From: an uncultured Porphyromonadaceae bacterium | GTDB taxonomy: Bacteria; Bacteroidota; Bacteroidia; Bacteroidales; Muribaculaceae | Direction: 5' to 3' | Length of the DNA: 53,404 nt | Assembly (NCBI GenBank): GCA_937989585.1 | Contig: CALKRW010000001.1 | Span: forward strand, 1-53,404 | In this document: positions 9,102 to 17,974 of the stretch, piece after piece | How positions within the stretch are numbered: position 1 is the stretch's first letter | Layout of the letters: the number at the start of each line of letters is the position of its first letter | Position numbers and translations under genes: made by a program | Notes under the pieces: generated by a model | What the model saw: only the letters and a program-made list of their open reading frames with translations | Database searches by the model: none | What the model was told of the DNA's origin: nothing

Positions 9102-9109
9102 TAACTTTG
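9102..9109 (+). promoter_or_regulatory. -7 promoter element of the phospholipase A gene
   Basis: TAACTTTG on the plus strand, 25 bases before the ATG at 9134. It matches the Bacteroidota -7 consensus and argues for 9134, not 9077, as the true start. No -33 element at the ideal distance was found. Confidence 0.55.
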
Positions 9110-9133
9110 CGCTCTGATTCCCCCACTGATTCA

Positions 9134-9997
9134 ATGAAAAGAGCGTTTCACATTCCGGTCTTGCTCAGGACGCTTGCGACAGCGTGCCTGCTGTCGGTCG
9201 CGACACCGTCTGTCGGACAGATCATGGCCTCGCCGGGCGAACAGGCCCTTAATGCCGATTCGGTGCGCAGGGCATTTGACGAACGCCCCTACTTCGGCCT
9301 GTACAAGGACAACTACTTTGTCTTCGGCCCCGCCATCGGACAGAAGATCACGAAGAAGAACACGAATGTGAAGTTCCAGATATCAATCTCGCAGAGACTC
9401 ACCAAGTCGGTGCTTCCCGGTCACACCTACCTTTATCTGTACTACACCCAGAAAGTGTTCTGGAACGTGCTCGAGAACTCGATGCCCATGACCGACCTGA
9501 ACTTCAATCCCGGCATAGGTCTCGGCAAGCCCCTGTTCGTGAAGAACCGCTACATAGGTACGGCGCAACTGTGTCTCGAGCACGAGAGCAACGGCCGCGA
9601 CGGCGATGCCTCGCGCTCGTGGAACAAAATCTCGTTCGGCGCCAATATCATCATAGACCCCATGCTGATGGTTCACGGCAAATTCTGGATACCCATAGTC
9701 GACGGCCAGAACAACAAGGATATCCTCGACTACAGCGGCATCTATCAGGTGGGAATGCAGATGTTTTCCCGCAACCGGCGCTTCACGGGGTCGGTAACAC
9801 TGGTGAAACGTCGCGGCTGGAGACTTTCGTACAACACGATACTCGAACTCTCCTACCGGCTGTGGAAACGCGACAACCAGTATCTCTTCATGCAGTACTA
9901 CAACGGCTACGGCGAGGGTCTTCTGGACTACAACAAGTTCCACTCGCAGTTGCGTTTCGGCATCGTCATCAAGCCAACGCTCTTCTCGGACTATTGA
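9134..9997 (+). CDS. pldA: Outer-membrane phospholipase A (OMPLA/PldA family)
   Basis: Integral outer-membrane enzyme that hydrolyses acyl chains of phospholipids misplaced in the outer leaflet. After a signal peptide (MKRAFHIPVLLRTLATACLL) the protein shows alternating amphipathic strands of a 12-strand barrel. The catalytic signature is LEHESNGRDGDASRSWNKI: the His and Ser of HxSNG and the downstream Asn correspond to the His-Ser-Asn triad of E. coli OMPLA. The length (287 aa from 9134) fits the family. An in-frame ATG at 9077 would add 19 polar residues before the signal peptide and lies upstream of the -7 element, so 9134 is preferred. The gene stands alone and ends at a hairpin shared with the convergent cobalamin operon. 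Confidence 0.9.
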   Translation: MKRAFHIPVLLRTLATACLLSVATPSVGQIMASPGEQALNADSVRRAFDERPYFGLYKDNYFVFGPAIGQKITKKNTNVKFQISISQRLTKSVLPGHTYLYLYYTQKVFWNVLENSMPMTDLNFNPGIGLGKPLFVKNRYIGTAQLCLEHESNGRDGDASRSWNKISFGANIIIDPMLMVHGKFWIPIVDGQNNKDILDYSGIYQVGMQMFSRNRRFTGSVTLVKRRGWRLSYNTILELSYRLWKRDNQYLFMQYYNGYGEGLLDYNKFHSQLRFGIVIKPTLFSDY

Positions 9998-10054
9998 CCC
10001 CGTTTACCCGGCGTCTCCAGCCTGAGACAAATCCCATTTCGCTCTTGATGATAA

Positions 10055-10084
10055 AACAGGCGATGCCTCACGGCACCGCCTGTT
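10055..10084. terminator. Bidirectional hairpin between convergent pldA and the cobalamin operon
   Basis: AACAGGCG at 10055-10062 pairs with CGCCTGTT at 10077-10084, and the inner TGCC/GGCA pairs extend the stem past one mismatch, leaving a TCAC loop. On the minus strand the stem is followed by TTTT. It lies between the stop of pldA (plus) and the stop of the 1394-residue protein (minus), so it probably serves both. Confidence 0.65.
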
Positions 10085-10119
10085 CTTGATATAAATCGTA
10101 GTTATTGCAGAAAAATTCT

Positions 10120-13100
10120 TTATCTGATAAAGACCTTGCGGGTCGTGCCGTCACTGTAAAGGACAATGTTCACACCCTTCCAGGGACGCTCGGACTGAAC
10201 ACCCTGCAGGTTGTAGTAGGCTACAACAGTGGCATCGGTGCCTTCAGTCTTTATGTTATCGACGCCTGTGGAGACTTTCGGGAAACGTACAGCCACGTCA
10301 TCGTAGGCGAAGTATGCGGGCTGTGAGAAACCATAGCCGTTGTCGCTTGAGCCCTTGATGTTGAACTTGACACTGGTTATCTCGCCAAGGCTTGACAGGT
10401 CGAATTTCTCCCAGCCTTTCTGGATGTTCTCAGGACCGTTGACAAGATAGTGCTCGACTTCGCCGACCTTGTCGGTGCCTTTGTAGCCCATAGCCACAAT
10501 CTTGACCCAGTCGTCCTCGCCGATGCTTGCGGTCAGGTCGTTGCCGTTGACATAGCAGAAGATGGCGTAGGTTGTGGGTGCAATCCACATGTGGTCGATT
10601 ACGCGGGCCTGTCTGTCAGTGAAGAACAGTTCGGGGAGATATTCCTCGCCGAGGCCATAGCCCGAGTTGTCGGCATATCCGAAGTGGACGGCAAAGTTGT
10701 CGGAGCCGTTGTGGCCATGGCCGCCCCGGGTGACTTCGTCGGAGGCGTTGGCGTCAAGTACGGTCAGCTGCGATTCGTATGTGCCGTATTCCTCGACATT
10801 CGAGGTGCCGTAGCTGGAGATGGCGTGGCCGTGCGACCAGTAGCACCAGGTAGCCTCGCCGTCAGACCAGCCCGGAACACCGTTTTCGGTACACATGTAG
10901 TGTCCAAGCATGGTGTTGCCGTTGTCAAACCAGCGGTAGGCGTCCTTCTTGTTTGTGACACCCATGCCGTCCGGGCCGTACAGCAGCGGACCGCCGTACT
11001 GCGGATCGTCGATAAGCGATGACCATGTCGACTGGCCAAGGTAGTTGGGCTCGCCCTTATAGTCGTTGTCCTCGAAGGTCAGTACGCGGAGGGTATAGTC
11101 GTTGTCCTCCACAGGTTTTTTCTCATTGTAATAAGAGTCGTTCTCGGCGTCGTAGAACACTTCCTTTCCGCCGAATACGGGGTGCGCGTCGGTTCCGATG
11201 GTCTGGCCGAAGGGTTTGCCGAGTCTGTAGGCAATCTCGCCGGAAGCCATCTGTTCTGTGGTGACAAGTTCATAGCCGTTGGCTACATTATAGTCCTTGA
11301 TTGCGTATGCATTCTGTATCTGGTCAAGTTCCGAGGCGCTCGTCGAGCTGCATGCTATCGACGAATTGGATGCGCCGTCGCCAATTTCGCCTACGTTGAA
11401 TACGTTCCTGACGTTGGCTGCGCCGCCCTTGGTGGCAATGTTGCCGATGATGCCGCCATTGTAGTTGTGGCCCATGACTGTACCGGCATTATAGCAGTTC
11501 GAGACGGTCGATGTGTTACGGCCCATGACGCCGACAATGCCGCCGAAGTAACTGCCGGTTGCGGTGGCGCGGATGGTAGCGTAGTTGGCACAGGTGTCAA
11601 CGTCGGCGTACTGGTTCAGATAGCCTACAATACCTGCCGAGTTGTTCTTGCCGGTAATCTCGCCGCTGACGGTCACGCCGGTAACGGCGGCACGCTCGGT
11701 CTCCGATACGCCCTGGATGTATCCGAAGAGAGCCTGATACTGTTTGTCGTTATTGATGTAGAGGCCGTCGATGCGGTGGCCGCAGCCGTTGAAGACACCG
11801 TTGAATACCTTGGTGTTGCTGCCGATGGGAGTGAAGGCATAGTTGCCGAGGTCGAGGTCGTTGGCGAGAACGGCCCTGGACTTGCGCTCCTCGGCTGTGC
11901 CGCTGTTGATTCTGTTGGCGAACCACTGCAGTTCGGCGGGAGTGGTGATTACGTAACTGCCCTCGCTGTTGGCGGCAGGCTCAGTGGCTGTCGTGCCGTC
12001 CCATGCAACTGCCATCTTTTCGGCGGGAAGGGTGAAGGTCTGTGTACCTTCGGCATCGTCGGCTATGGTGAATGTCATGCGTTCGTAACGGTAGCCGGGA
12101 GCGCAGGAACTTACGGCATATTGGCCGTATGAGCCTGTGTACTGTCCGTTCTCGTCGGGAGTAAGTTCCTTGCCCTTGTACGATACGATGATGGTGGAAT
12201 CGGGGGCAGGATATTCGACCTTGATGCCGAACTGCCTGGCGGCTGTCAGGGGGATGCGTGCCTCGGGGACAGCGCCGAAGTATGTCTTGTGGGGAACGGC
12301 GGTGAAGTTGGCGTTGCGTCCGTAGCGGTAGTCAATGTCGCGGTGGTTGCCGATTGGGTCGCCGTAACCGTTGACCTGGATGACACCCTCGTTCATGACA
12401 ATCTCGGGAGTTGCCACGACGTCAGTATTCTCGGGGATGTCGACTGTGACAGCCTGTGCCGAGGGCACCGAGCCGAAAGTGTACTGGCCTGCGCCGAGAA
12501 TCAGGGCGGTGCCGTTGGGAACGCCGTTGTAGGTCACGTATGCGGACATGTTGTAGATGCCGGCCATCTTGTTGGCGGGGTGGAACAGACCCGAGAACTG
12601 GACCTTGGCCTGGTCGCCGGGAATGAAGAACTTGCTGCCGGGACGGCTTACGTTGACAATCTCGCGATGGCATGGCCTGGCGGTGAGCACCTGGTAGCAC
12701 GAATTGCCGGCGGCGTCGGTGAGGCGGACAATCTGGCGTCCCTTCTTGAGCAGCAGGGTGTATGAGCCGTCGGCATTCTTTGTGACGCCGTCATTGCCGA
12801 AGCCGGTATATGTGGCCATGCGCTCGCCGATTGTCGGATAGGCCATGGTGACGTTCTCGGCGTTCTTCGGCGTGAAGGTGTAGTGGAATCCTTCCTCGGT
12901 GTCGAGGTAGTAGAACACGTCATGCTCCGAGTCGACATACTCGCCTGCGCGTTTAAGGGCACCGCTGTTGTATTCCTCGTTTATTTTCATCTCCGGCTCG
13001 ACTGCCGAGGGTGTCTGGCCGACGGTTACGACGTATGCGGCGGTGTTCTCGGGCCAGATGGCGCCCCAGTATTCGCCGCCCAGATACGGTGTCTTGACGC

Positions 13101-14304
13101 CGGTGCTCGAGGCGTAGTAGTTCAGTCCGATTGCATCGTAGGTTACAAGAACAATCACTGTACCTGCTTTTTTGGCCGTGATGTCGGCCCATGGCGAGCC
13201 GGCCTTCCGGTCGATGGTGATGACTGAATTGTCGGGCTTGCCGTCCAGACCGAGGACCGTGTAGTGGAAGTCAGGCTCGATGAAGTAGTTGTTTGTGGAG
13301 TTGTCTGTCAGTTCCCATGAGCGCAGGGCGTGTGCCTTGAATGTGTCGCCCACGTTTAGGCTCAGGTGTCCCTGACGGTTGATGTTGACGAATATGTCGC
13401 CTGTCTCGTAACCGTCGTTGCTTTTCACGTCATGATTGATTCTGGCAGGATCGAAGGCCTTGTAGTCGCTCTCGTTGAAAGCAAGCACGGGACGCTTGGC
13501 CTCGTCGCTGTTGACGTTAAAGTATCCGGCCATGGTCAGTCCGCCTTCCTTGAACGTGCGGTAGTTGTACGTCTGGCCCATGGCAAGGCGGTATGTGAGT
13601 TTCTTCAGGCCGCCTTCAACGGTCTCTCCATTGGGGTCAACGGGTTCGACGGGGGCAAAGTCGACATAATGGTTGTAGCCGTACTTCTGACCGATCTGCA
13701 TCGTTGCGTCGGCAGGGAAGGTGACGGAATAGTCCGTTCCCATGGGAATCTCGCCCTGGGCGGTGACTCCGGCTGTGAGTGTCGCCGTAAGGTAGAGGGT
13801 CATGTAGCCCTCGGCCTTGTGTGCGTCGGACGGAATCAGTTCCACGCGGTACGAGTCGCCGTTCAGCGCCAGGAACGAATAGCGGTCGGCTGTCGTGCTT
13901 TCGCCCAGGGTGATGGGATGGTTCACACCCTCGCGGCTGCTGACGCTGGCCTTGATCGTGTAGTCGCCGTTGCTGACGGTCCAGCCTTTGTTGCGTGCGT
14001 ATGCGGTATTCGTGAGCACTGTGATCTGCTGCTGTGCCGAGTCGCCCACGCACACTTCGATGGTACCGTTGTTGACGGTACCGTTCTTCGCATAGCCGGT
14101 GATGATGTAGTCGCCGGGCTCACATTCGAAGGTGTAGATGAAGTTCGTCGGCTCACCAGTCTCGATTTTCTTGCCGGTGGCTTTCGACTCAATCGTCATT
14201 GTGGTCGACGTCCTGTTCATCTTCACCGTCAGATTGTTGGCCGATACCGACATGGGCGTCAGCATCAGCGCAATCAGTGTCAGTGATAGAAATTTGCTTT
14301 TCAT
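10120..14304 (-). CDS. Giant secreted protein with GLUG-like repeats, DUF4465-like domain and C-terminal sorting segment
   Basis: Third gene of the cobalamin-riboswitch operon, 1394 aa. The signal peptide (MKSKFLSLTLIALMLTPMSVSA) has no lipobox cysteine. Residues about 25-800 are beta-rich, Ig-like material that I cannot assign. Residues about 810-1050 contain GLUG-type repeats (SAGIVGYLNQYADVDTC, GGIVGVMGRN, GGIIGNIATKG). Residues about 1071-1345 look like a DUF4465 domain (TFEDNDY..., W-rich core, GHNGSDNFAVHFGY). The last 45 residues carry YNLQG and end in GTTRKVFIR, a type IX-like sorting tail. DUF4465 proteins are often found in Bacteroidota cobamide loci, and from memory they may be related to the B12-binding BtuH proteins. 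A surface cobamide-binding or presenting role is therefore likely but inferred. It follows the BtuG-like gene by 27 bases. Confidence 0.75.
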   Translation of the reverse strand: MKSKFLSLTLIALMLTPMSVSANNLTVKMNRTSTTMTIESKATGKKIETGEPTNFIYTFECEPGDYIITGYAKNGTVNNGTIEVCVGDSAQQQITVLTNTAYARNKGWTVSNGDYTIKASVSSREGVNHPITLGESTTADRYSFLALNGDSYRVELIPSDAHKAEGYMTLYLTATLTAGVTAQGEIPMGTDYSVTFPADATMQIGQKYGYNHYVDFAPVEPVDPNGETVEGGLKKLTYRLAMGQTYNYRTFKEGGLTMAGYFNVNSDEAKRPVLAFNESDYKAFDPARINHDVKSNDGYETGDIFVNINRQGHLSLNVGDTFKAHALRSWELTDNSTNNYFIEPDFHYTVLGLDGKPDNSVITIDRKAGSPWADITAKKAGTVIVLVTYDAIGLNYYASSTGVKTPYLGGEYWGAIWPENTAAYVVTVGQTPSAVEPEMKINEEYNSGALKRAGEYVDSEHDVFYYLDTEEGFHYTFTPKNAENVTMAYPTIGERMATYTGFGNDGVTKNADGSYTLLLKKGRQIVRLTDAAGNSCYQVLTARPCHREIVNVSRPGSKFFIPGDQAKVQFSGLFHPANKMAGIYNMSAYVTYNGVPNGTALILGAGQYTFGSVPSAQAVTVDIPENTDVVATPEIVMNEGVIQVNGYGDPIGNHRDIDYRYGRNANFTAVPHKTYFGAVPEARIPLTAARQFGIKVEYPAPDSTIIVSYKGKELTPDENGQYTGSYGQYAVSSCAPGYRYERMTFTIADDAEGTQTFTLPAEKMAVAWDGTTATEPAANSEGSYVITTPAELQWFANRINSGTAEERKSRAVLANDLDLGNYAFTPIGSNTKVFNGVFNGCGHRIDGLYINNDKQYQALFGYIQGVSETERAAVTGVTVSGEITGKNNSAGIVGYLNQYADVDTCANYATIRATATGSYFGGIVGVMGRNTSTVSNCYNAGTVMGHNYNGGIIGNIATKGGAANVRNVFNVGEIGDGASNSSIACSSTSASELDQIQNAYAIKDYNVANGYELVTTEQMASGEIAYRLGKPFGQTIGTDAHPVFGGKEVFYDAENDSYYNEKKPVEDNDYTLRVLTFEDNDYKGEPNYLGQSTWSSLIDDPQYGGPLLYGPDGMGVTNKKDAYRWFDNGNTMLGHYMCTENGVPGWSDGEATWCYWSHGHAISSYGTSNVEEYGTYESQLTVLDANASDEVTRGGHGHNGSDNFAVHFGYADNSGYGLGEEYLPELFFTDRQARVIDHMWIAPTTYAIFCYVNGNDLTASIGEDDWVKIVAMGYKGTDKVGEVEHYLVNGPENIQKGWEKFDLSSLGEITSVKFNIKGSSDNGYGFSQPAYFAYDDVAVRFPKVSTGVDNIKTEGTDATVVAYYNLQGVQSERPWKGVNIVLYSDGTTRKVFIR

Positions 14305-14331
14305 TGAGTTGATTGGTTAGTTATAAATGAG

Positions 14332-15630
14332 TTATCGTTCATTTGCAATGAACTTACGGCCGTTCTGGATGTAAATCTGTCCGGGTGTGGGCTGTGTGAT
14401 GCGCATACCCTGGAGGTTGTATATAGGGGCATTCGGGTCGGGGTCGGTTATCATTGGCCCGGCGGTGATGTCCTCAACGCCATTGAAGTGTCCGTCGGGA
14501 GGGAGGGCCAGGAAGTGCGCGGGATTGATGTAGATCTTCCACTTGCCGACATACCTGCCCTCTGGGGTCCACTGCAGAAGCGTGCCGGCGGCGACATAGT
14601 CGCCGGCATCGGTGGCGTAGATGTATCCGGTGTAGGGATTGACATATATGCCGTAAGGCATCTTCAGGGCCTTCAGGTCCTCGAGCACGGTGCCGGGCAA
14701 CTCCTCGTCGACACCGCTCGTGCCGTTGTATTCCATCACCCTGACGGGGTCGATGGTCAGGTAATTGAAGGTGTACTCGTTGGTATAGTATGAGAAACGC
14801 GAGCCTATGACAAAGAACTTGCCGTCGGTGGTGGGACAGTTGTACGTGGCGGCACATTCCAGTTTGACAAAGCAGTCGGGGTCTGCCTTGCCGTCGAGCA
14901 CGGCCTGGCAGTCGAAAATCAGAGTCGCGCCCATGACGTCATAATAGTCTCCGGGGGAGTTTATGCACAGGTACTGACCCACCTGGGACATCTTGCCATA
15001 GAGGTTGATGGTCTCCGTCTCGACGCTGCGCACTATCCTCATGGTCTCGGCATCGATGACATCGACAGTGTGCTCGTACGGATGGTCCTCCTGGAAGGCG
15101 TAGCCGCCGGTGTTCGCGACAAAGAGATGGCCCTTGTACAGGGCGATGCCCTCCGGCTCATAGCCGACCTCAACGGCCTTGATGACCTTGAAGGTCGAGA
15201 GGTCGACCTTGGCGACATAGCCGCGGGTAAAATATTCCATTCGGCCGTTGACCATGCACTCGTGGCCGTAGGAACTGATGTAGACATACTTGCCGTCGCT
15301 GCACAGTTTGCGGTTGTTGGGGACGTCCTCGGTGGCGGCAACCGCCGTGCCGTCGGGACGCAGATACTGTATGATGTTCGACCAGTTGATCGAGATGGCG
15401 AGCAGGTTGTCGTTGATCTGGATGATATCGTTCGGGGTGTCGCCGATCTTGAATCCGTTTTTCTCGCGGAACCATCTGTTGGTGACGTTACCGTCCTCGA
15501 AATAGGAAAGCTGGCCGTTGTCGGCCTGCCAGTTTCCCTCGTTGACAATGATGAGTTTCTCCTTGGCTACAGCGGGGGTTGCCGCTATTGCGAGCGAGAT
15601 TGCCAGAGATGCTAATTTTCTGAGTATCAT
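14332..15630 (-). CDS. btuG: BtuG-like (YncE/DUF5074) beta-propeller with a C-terminal sorting tail
   Basis: Probable surface cobamide-binding protein that hands B12 to the TonB-dependent receptor encoded just upstream. The signal peptide (MILRKLASLAISLAIAATPA) has no cysteine, so this is not a lipoprotein, unlike BtuG of Bacteroides thetaiotaomicron. Residues about 25-390 have the repeated blades of a YncE-type propeller (KLIIVNEGNW, KYVYISSYGHECM, EPEGIALYKGHLFVANTGGY, PYGIYVNPYTGYIYATDAGDY). The last 35 residues (IYNLQGMRITQPTPG... then IYIQNGRKF) form a YNLQG-type sorting tail. The start codon overlaps the receptor stop in an ATGA, so translation is coupled. BtuG identity rests on the fold, the neighbouring receptor and the riboswitch. 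The exact length match to BtuG was not tested. Confidence 0.8.
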   Translation of the reverse strand: MILRKLASLAISLAIAATPAVAKEKLIIVNEGNWQADNGQLSYFEDGNVTNRWFREKNGFKIGDTPNDIIQINDNLLAISINWSNIIQYLRPDGTAVAATEDVPNNRKLCSDGKYVYISSYGHECMVNGRMEYFTRGYVAKVDLSTFKVIKAVEVGYEPEGIALYKGHLFVANTGGYAFQEDHPYEHTVDVIDAETMRIVRSVETETINLYGKMSQVGQYLCINSPGDYYDVMGATLIFDCQAVLDGKADPDCFVKLECAATYNCPTTDGKFFVIGSRFSYYTNEYTFNYLTIDPVRVMEYNGTSGVDEELPGTVLEDLKALKMPYGIYVNPYTGYIYATDAGDYVAAGTLLQWTPEGRYVGKWKIYINPAHFLALPPDGHFNGVEDITAGPMITDPDPNAPIYNLQGMRITQPTPGQIYIQNGRKFIANER

Positions 15631-17600
15631 TTTGTTTTATTTTTGCCTATGGTGTACGAAAGCGAGAAGCGGAATGTGCGGCCCGGCATGGGATAGCGCG
15701 GAACGTGCTCGTACTGGACGTCGAACAGGTCGTTGATTTCGAGCGAGGCCGTCAGCCGGCGCCATGTACCCGACAGTTTTACGTCGACGTTGTCGTAGGG
15801 GGAGAGGATGTCATCAGGGTCGGCGTATGACCACATACGGCGCGACACATGGAGGTCGCTGACCGTCAGCGAGTAAGTGCGCCAGGCCACAATGCCGGTT
15901 ATTCCGCAGGAAAATTTTGGAGAGTAGCAGATGGGCATGTCGTAGGTGTCCTCGTCCTCGGGGTCGGTGCGGTTGACGTCGTGCTGCAGCGTGAACGACA
16001 TAAGGAGCGAGAAGGTCCAGTCGCGGGGCATGTATCGTCCCGAGACCGTGGCGTTGAGTCCGCGGCAATAGGTCTTGCCGTAGTTCAGCATCGACCACAT
16101 GTAGGTGCCCTTGAGCGGCAGACAGACGATGCGGTCGTCAATGTGGTTGATGTAGGCGTCGGCCTGGGCCGACGCCGCCCAAAGGCGTGAGTCGTAGTGG
16201 TATTCGGCACCTATATTCCACTGACGGGTATATTCAGGCTTGAGATTGCGGTTGCCGACCTGGGTGTAGTACAGGTCGTTGAGGGTAGGGGCGCGGAAGA
16301 TGCACTTGTACCATGCGCGTGCCGCGAATCCCCGGTAGTTATAGCCAAGGATAAATGCCGGAGTCCATTTCTGCAGCGGGTCGGCGGCTCCGACGTGAGC
16401 CTGCGTGTGGTCGCGGTAGTGCTGGTACAGCACCGATGAGGCCACGCTGAACCCGCGCCAGTTGGCCTCCATTGCCAGCACCGCCTTCTGGTCGAGGCGG
16501 CGCACCACCTTGAACCGCTTCACATCGCAGTCGAGCCATGACATGCGGGCGTCGTAGCCGGTGTTCAGGCTCAGCCATCGGAAGGGCCTGACGGCATAGG
16601 TAGCCGAGGCGTAGGCATCGTTCTGCCAGTAATGGTTGTCGGCGCGCGCCGTATTCTGGTTATCGGGATAGTCCGTGTTGTATCTGAGATACTCGTGCGA
16701 GTATTTCATTACGGCCTTGAAGTTGTGGATGCCGTCAAATTTCTTCTGCCACGACCCCTGTACGAAGAAGTCTGTGTCCCACTCGCGGCCCACATTGGTG
16801 TATTTGTCACTGAGACGGCGCACGATTCCGCCAGGGCATCCGCGCTCCGATATGTAGAGATAGGCGTGTGACGAGAATCCGCCTTTAAACAGGCCACCCT
16901 CAAGGCGTACATATTCTATGTCCGAGTTGCGGCGGTGTCCCACGGTGTCTTCCCACTGGCTCTTGTAGCGGAATGGATAGTCGCCCTTCCAGTTGAGGTA
17001 TTCGGCATCGAGGAATCCGCTCCAGCCCTTGCGGGCGAACTGGGCGTTGGCACGCGCGCGCCACAGTCCGAACGAGCCGACTCCCCCGAGCACAGTCAGC
17101 GAGTCGCGGTCAGGCCGGCGTGTCTGCAGGTAGACGGTCGCCCCCGAGGCATACTCGGAGGCCGACTGGCACTGTTCCAGCCGGTTGGCGTTGTACAGCG
17201 ACACCGATTCGAGTGTAGACAGGGAGTACTTTCCCAGGTCGATGGTGCCGTTCTGCGCGTTGGTAAGGCGCACGCCGTCAATGTAGACGCCCACATGCTG
17301 CGAGCCCAGGGAGCGCACATTGATGGTCTTCAGGCCGCCGAGGCCGCCGTAGTCCTTGATCTGGACACCGGCGAAGTACTTGAGCGCGTCCGCGATGGAG
17401 GTTGACGAAAGGGCCTGGAGTTTGTCGCCGGCGAGGGTCTGCACCGTTGCCAGCGGCTTTCGGTGACCTATCACCTCGACCTTGCGCATGTCGTATACGG
17501 TGTCGATCTTATCGCTCTCTTCGGCGTTCGCGGCACTACCGCAGACATCGCCGGCGGTCAGCAGTGACAATAATATAAGTGAAATAAAACGGGGTTTCAA
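15627..17600 (-). CDS. btuB: TonB-dependent cobalamin receptor, BtuB-like
   Basis: Outer-membrane receptor for TonB-driven cobamide import. A signal peptide (KPRFISLILLSLLTAGDVCG) is followed by a plug domain: VEVIGHRKPLATVQTLAGDKL near the N-terminus, then SIADALKYFAGVQIKDYGGL and GLKTINVRSLGSQHVGVYID. The rest is a 22-strand barrel of about 500 residues that ends in the aromatic strand RTFRFSLSYTIG. The length is normal for BtuB-like receptors of this phylum. No carboxypeptidase-like N-terminal extension of the SusC type is seen. There is no good ATG; the TTG at 17600 puts the signal peptide at the N-terminus, and another TTG at 17648 would add 16 residues. The gene is first behind a cobalamin riboswitch, which fixes the likely substrate. 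Confidence 0.9.
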   Translation of the reverse strand: MKPRFISLILLSLLTAGDVCGSAANAEESDKIDTVYDMRKVEVIGHRKPLATVQTLAGDKLQALSSTSIADALKYFAGVQIKDYGGLGGLKTINVRSLGSQHVGVYIDGVRLTNAQNGTIDLGKYSLSTLESVSLYNANRLEQCQSASEYASGATVYLQTRRPDRDSLTVLGGVGSFGLWRARANAQFARKGWSGFLDAEYLNWKGDYPFRYKSQWEDTVGHRRNSDIEYVRLEGGLFKGGFSSHAYLYISERGCPGGIVRRLSDKYTNVGREWDTDFFVQGSWQKKFDGIHNFKAVMKYSHEYLRYNTDYPDNQNTARADNHYWQNDAYASATYAVRPFRWLSLNTGYDARMSWLDCDVKRFKVVRRLDQKAVLAMEANWRGFSVASSVLYQHYRDHTQAHVGAADPLQKWTPAFILGYNYRGFAARAWYKCIFRAPTLNDLYYTQVGNRNLKPEYTRQWNIGAEYHYDSRLWAASAQADAYINHIDDRIVCLPLKGTYMWSMLNYGKTYCRGLNATVSGRYMPRDWTFSLLMSFTLQHDVNRTDPEDEDTYDMPICYSPKFSCGITGIVAWRTYSLTVSDLHVSRRMWSYADPDDILSPYDNVDVKLSGTWRRLTASLEINDLFDVQYEHVPRYPMPGRTFRFSLSYTIGKNKTK

Positions 17601-17692
17601 AACGAATCGGTTTACAAAAGCAGTTAATAAAAAATCTCGGTGCGACAATCACGCATCGAGACACATCGTACTGCTTCATAAACTTTTCGCAA

Positions 17693-17940
17693 GCGGCAGA
17701 CGCCGCAATGTTGGCAAAAAGCCGACAAAGTTGCATGCCCATAGTCCCGTAGGCGCAATTATCGCGAGGAGTCAAGCGCGTCTTCTGACTTATCCCGGCT
17801 TCGTTACGCCTTCCCAACCCGGCGATGGGGTCAGTGGCGGGAGGTAACGGGCCTTGTAAACGGGACTTACAGCAGCGGGTACTGTCACGGATTCTCACCG
17901 TGTTCCGTCGGACACATTCGTGTCCTTCGCTTTTCCTCGC
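17693..17940 (-). promoter_or_regulatory. Cobalamin riboswitch controlling the btuB-btuG operon
   Basis: Read on the minus strand, the conserved elements come in the order known for cobalamin riboswitches: GGTGAGAATCC (17899-17889) and GACAGT, then CCCGCTGCTGTAAG (to 17866), GCCACTGA (17838-17831), GGGAAGGCG (17815-17807) and the B12 box AAGTCAGAAGAC (17791-17780). The aptamer spans roughly 17757-17937. Downstream is a GC hairpin (GCGGC/GCCGC at 17693-17706) without a T-tract, so control is more likely at translation or by an unclear platform than by a classic terminator. High cobalamin should shut off the operon. The gap from this hairpin to the TTG start at 17600 is about 90 bases. Confidence 0.92.
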
Positions 17941-17942
17941 TG

Positions 17943-17974
17943 CAAAGGTACAATAAAATTTAATTATCGTCAAA
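17943..17974 (-). promoter_or_regulatory. Promoter of the cobalamin riboswitch operon
   Basis: On the minus strand TTTG (17974-17971) and TACCTTTG (17950-17943) are 20 bases apart, an exact match to the Bacteroidota consensus. Transcription would begin immediately upstream of the riboswitch aptamer. Confidence 0.8.

Noticed and set aside
17536..17973. 145-codon minus-strand frame running through the riboswitch
   Set aside because: It reads the riboswitch RNA and then the receptor signal sequence in the wrong frame; the RNA elements are far better supported.
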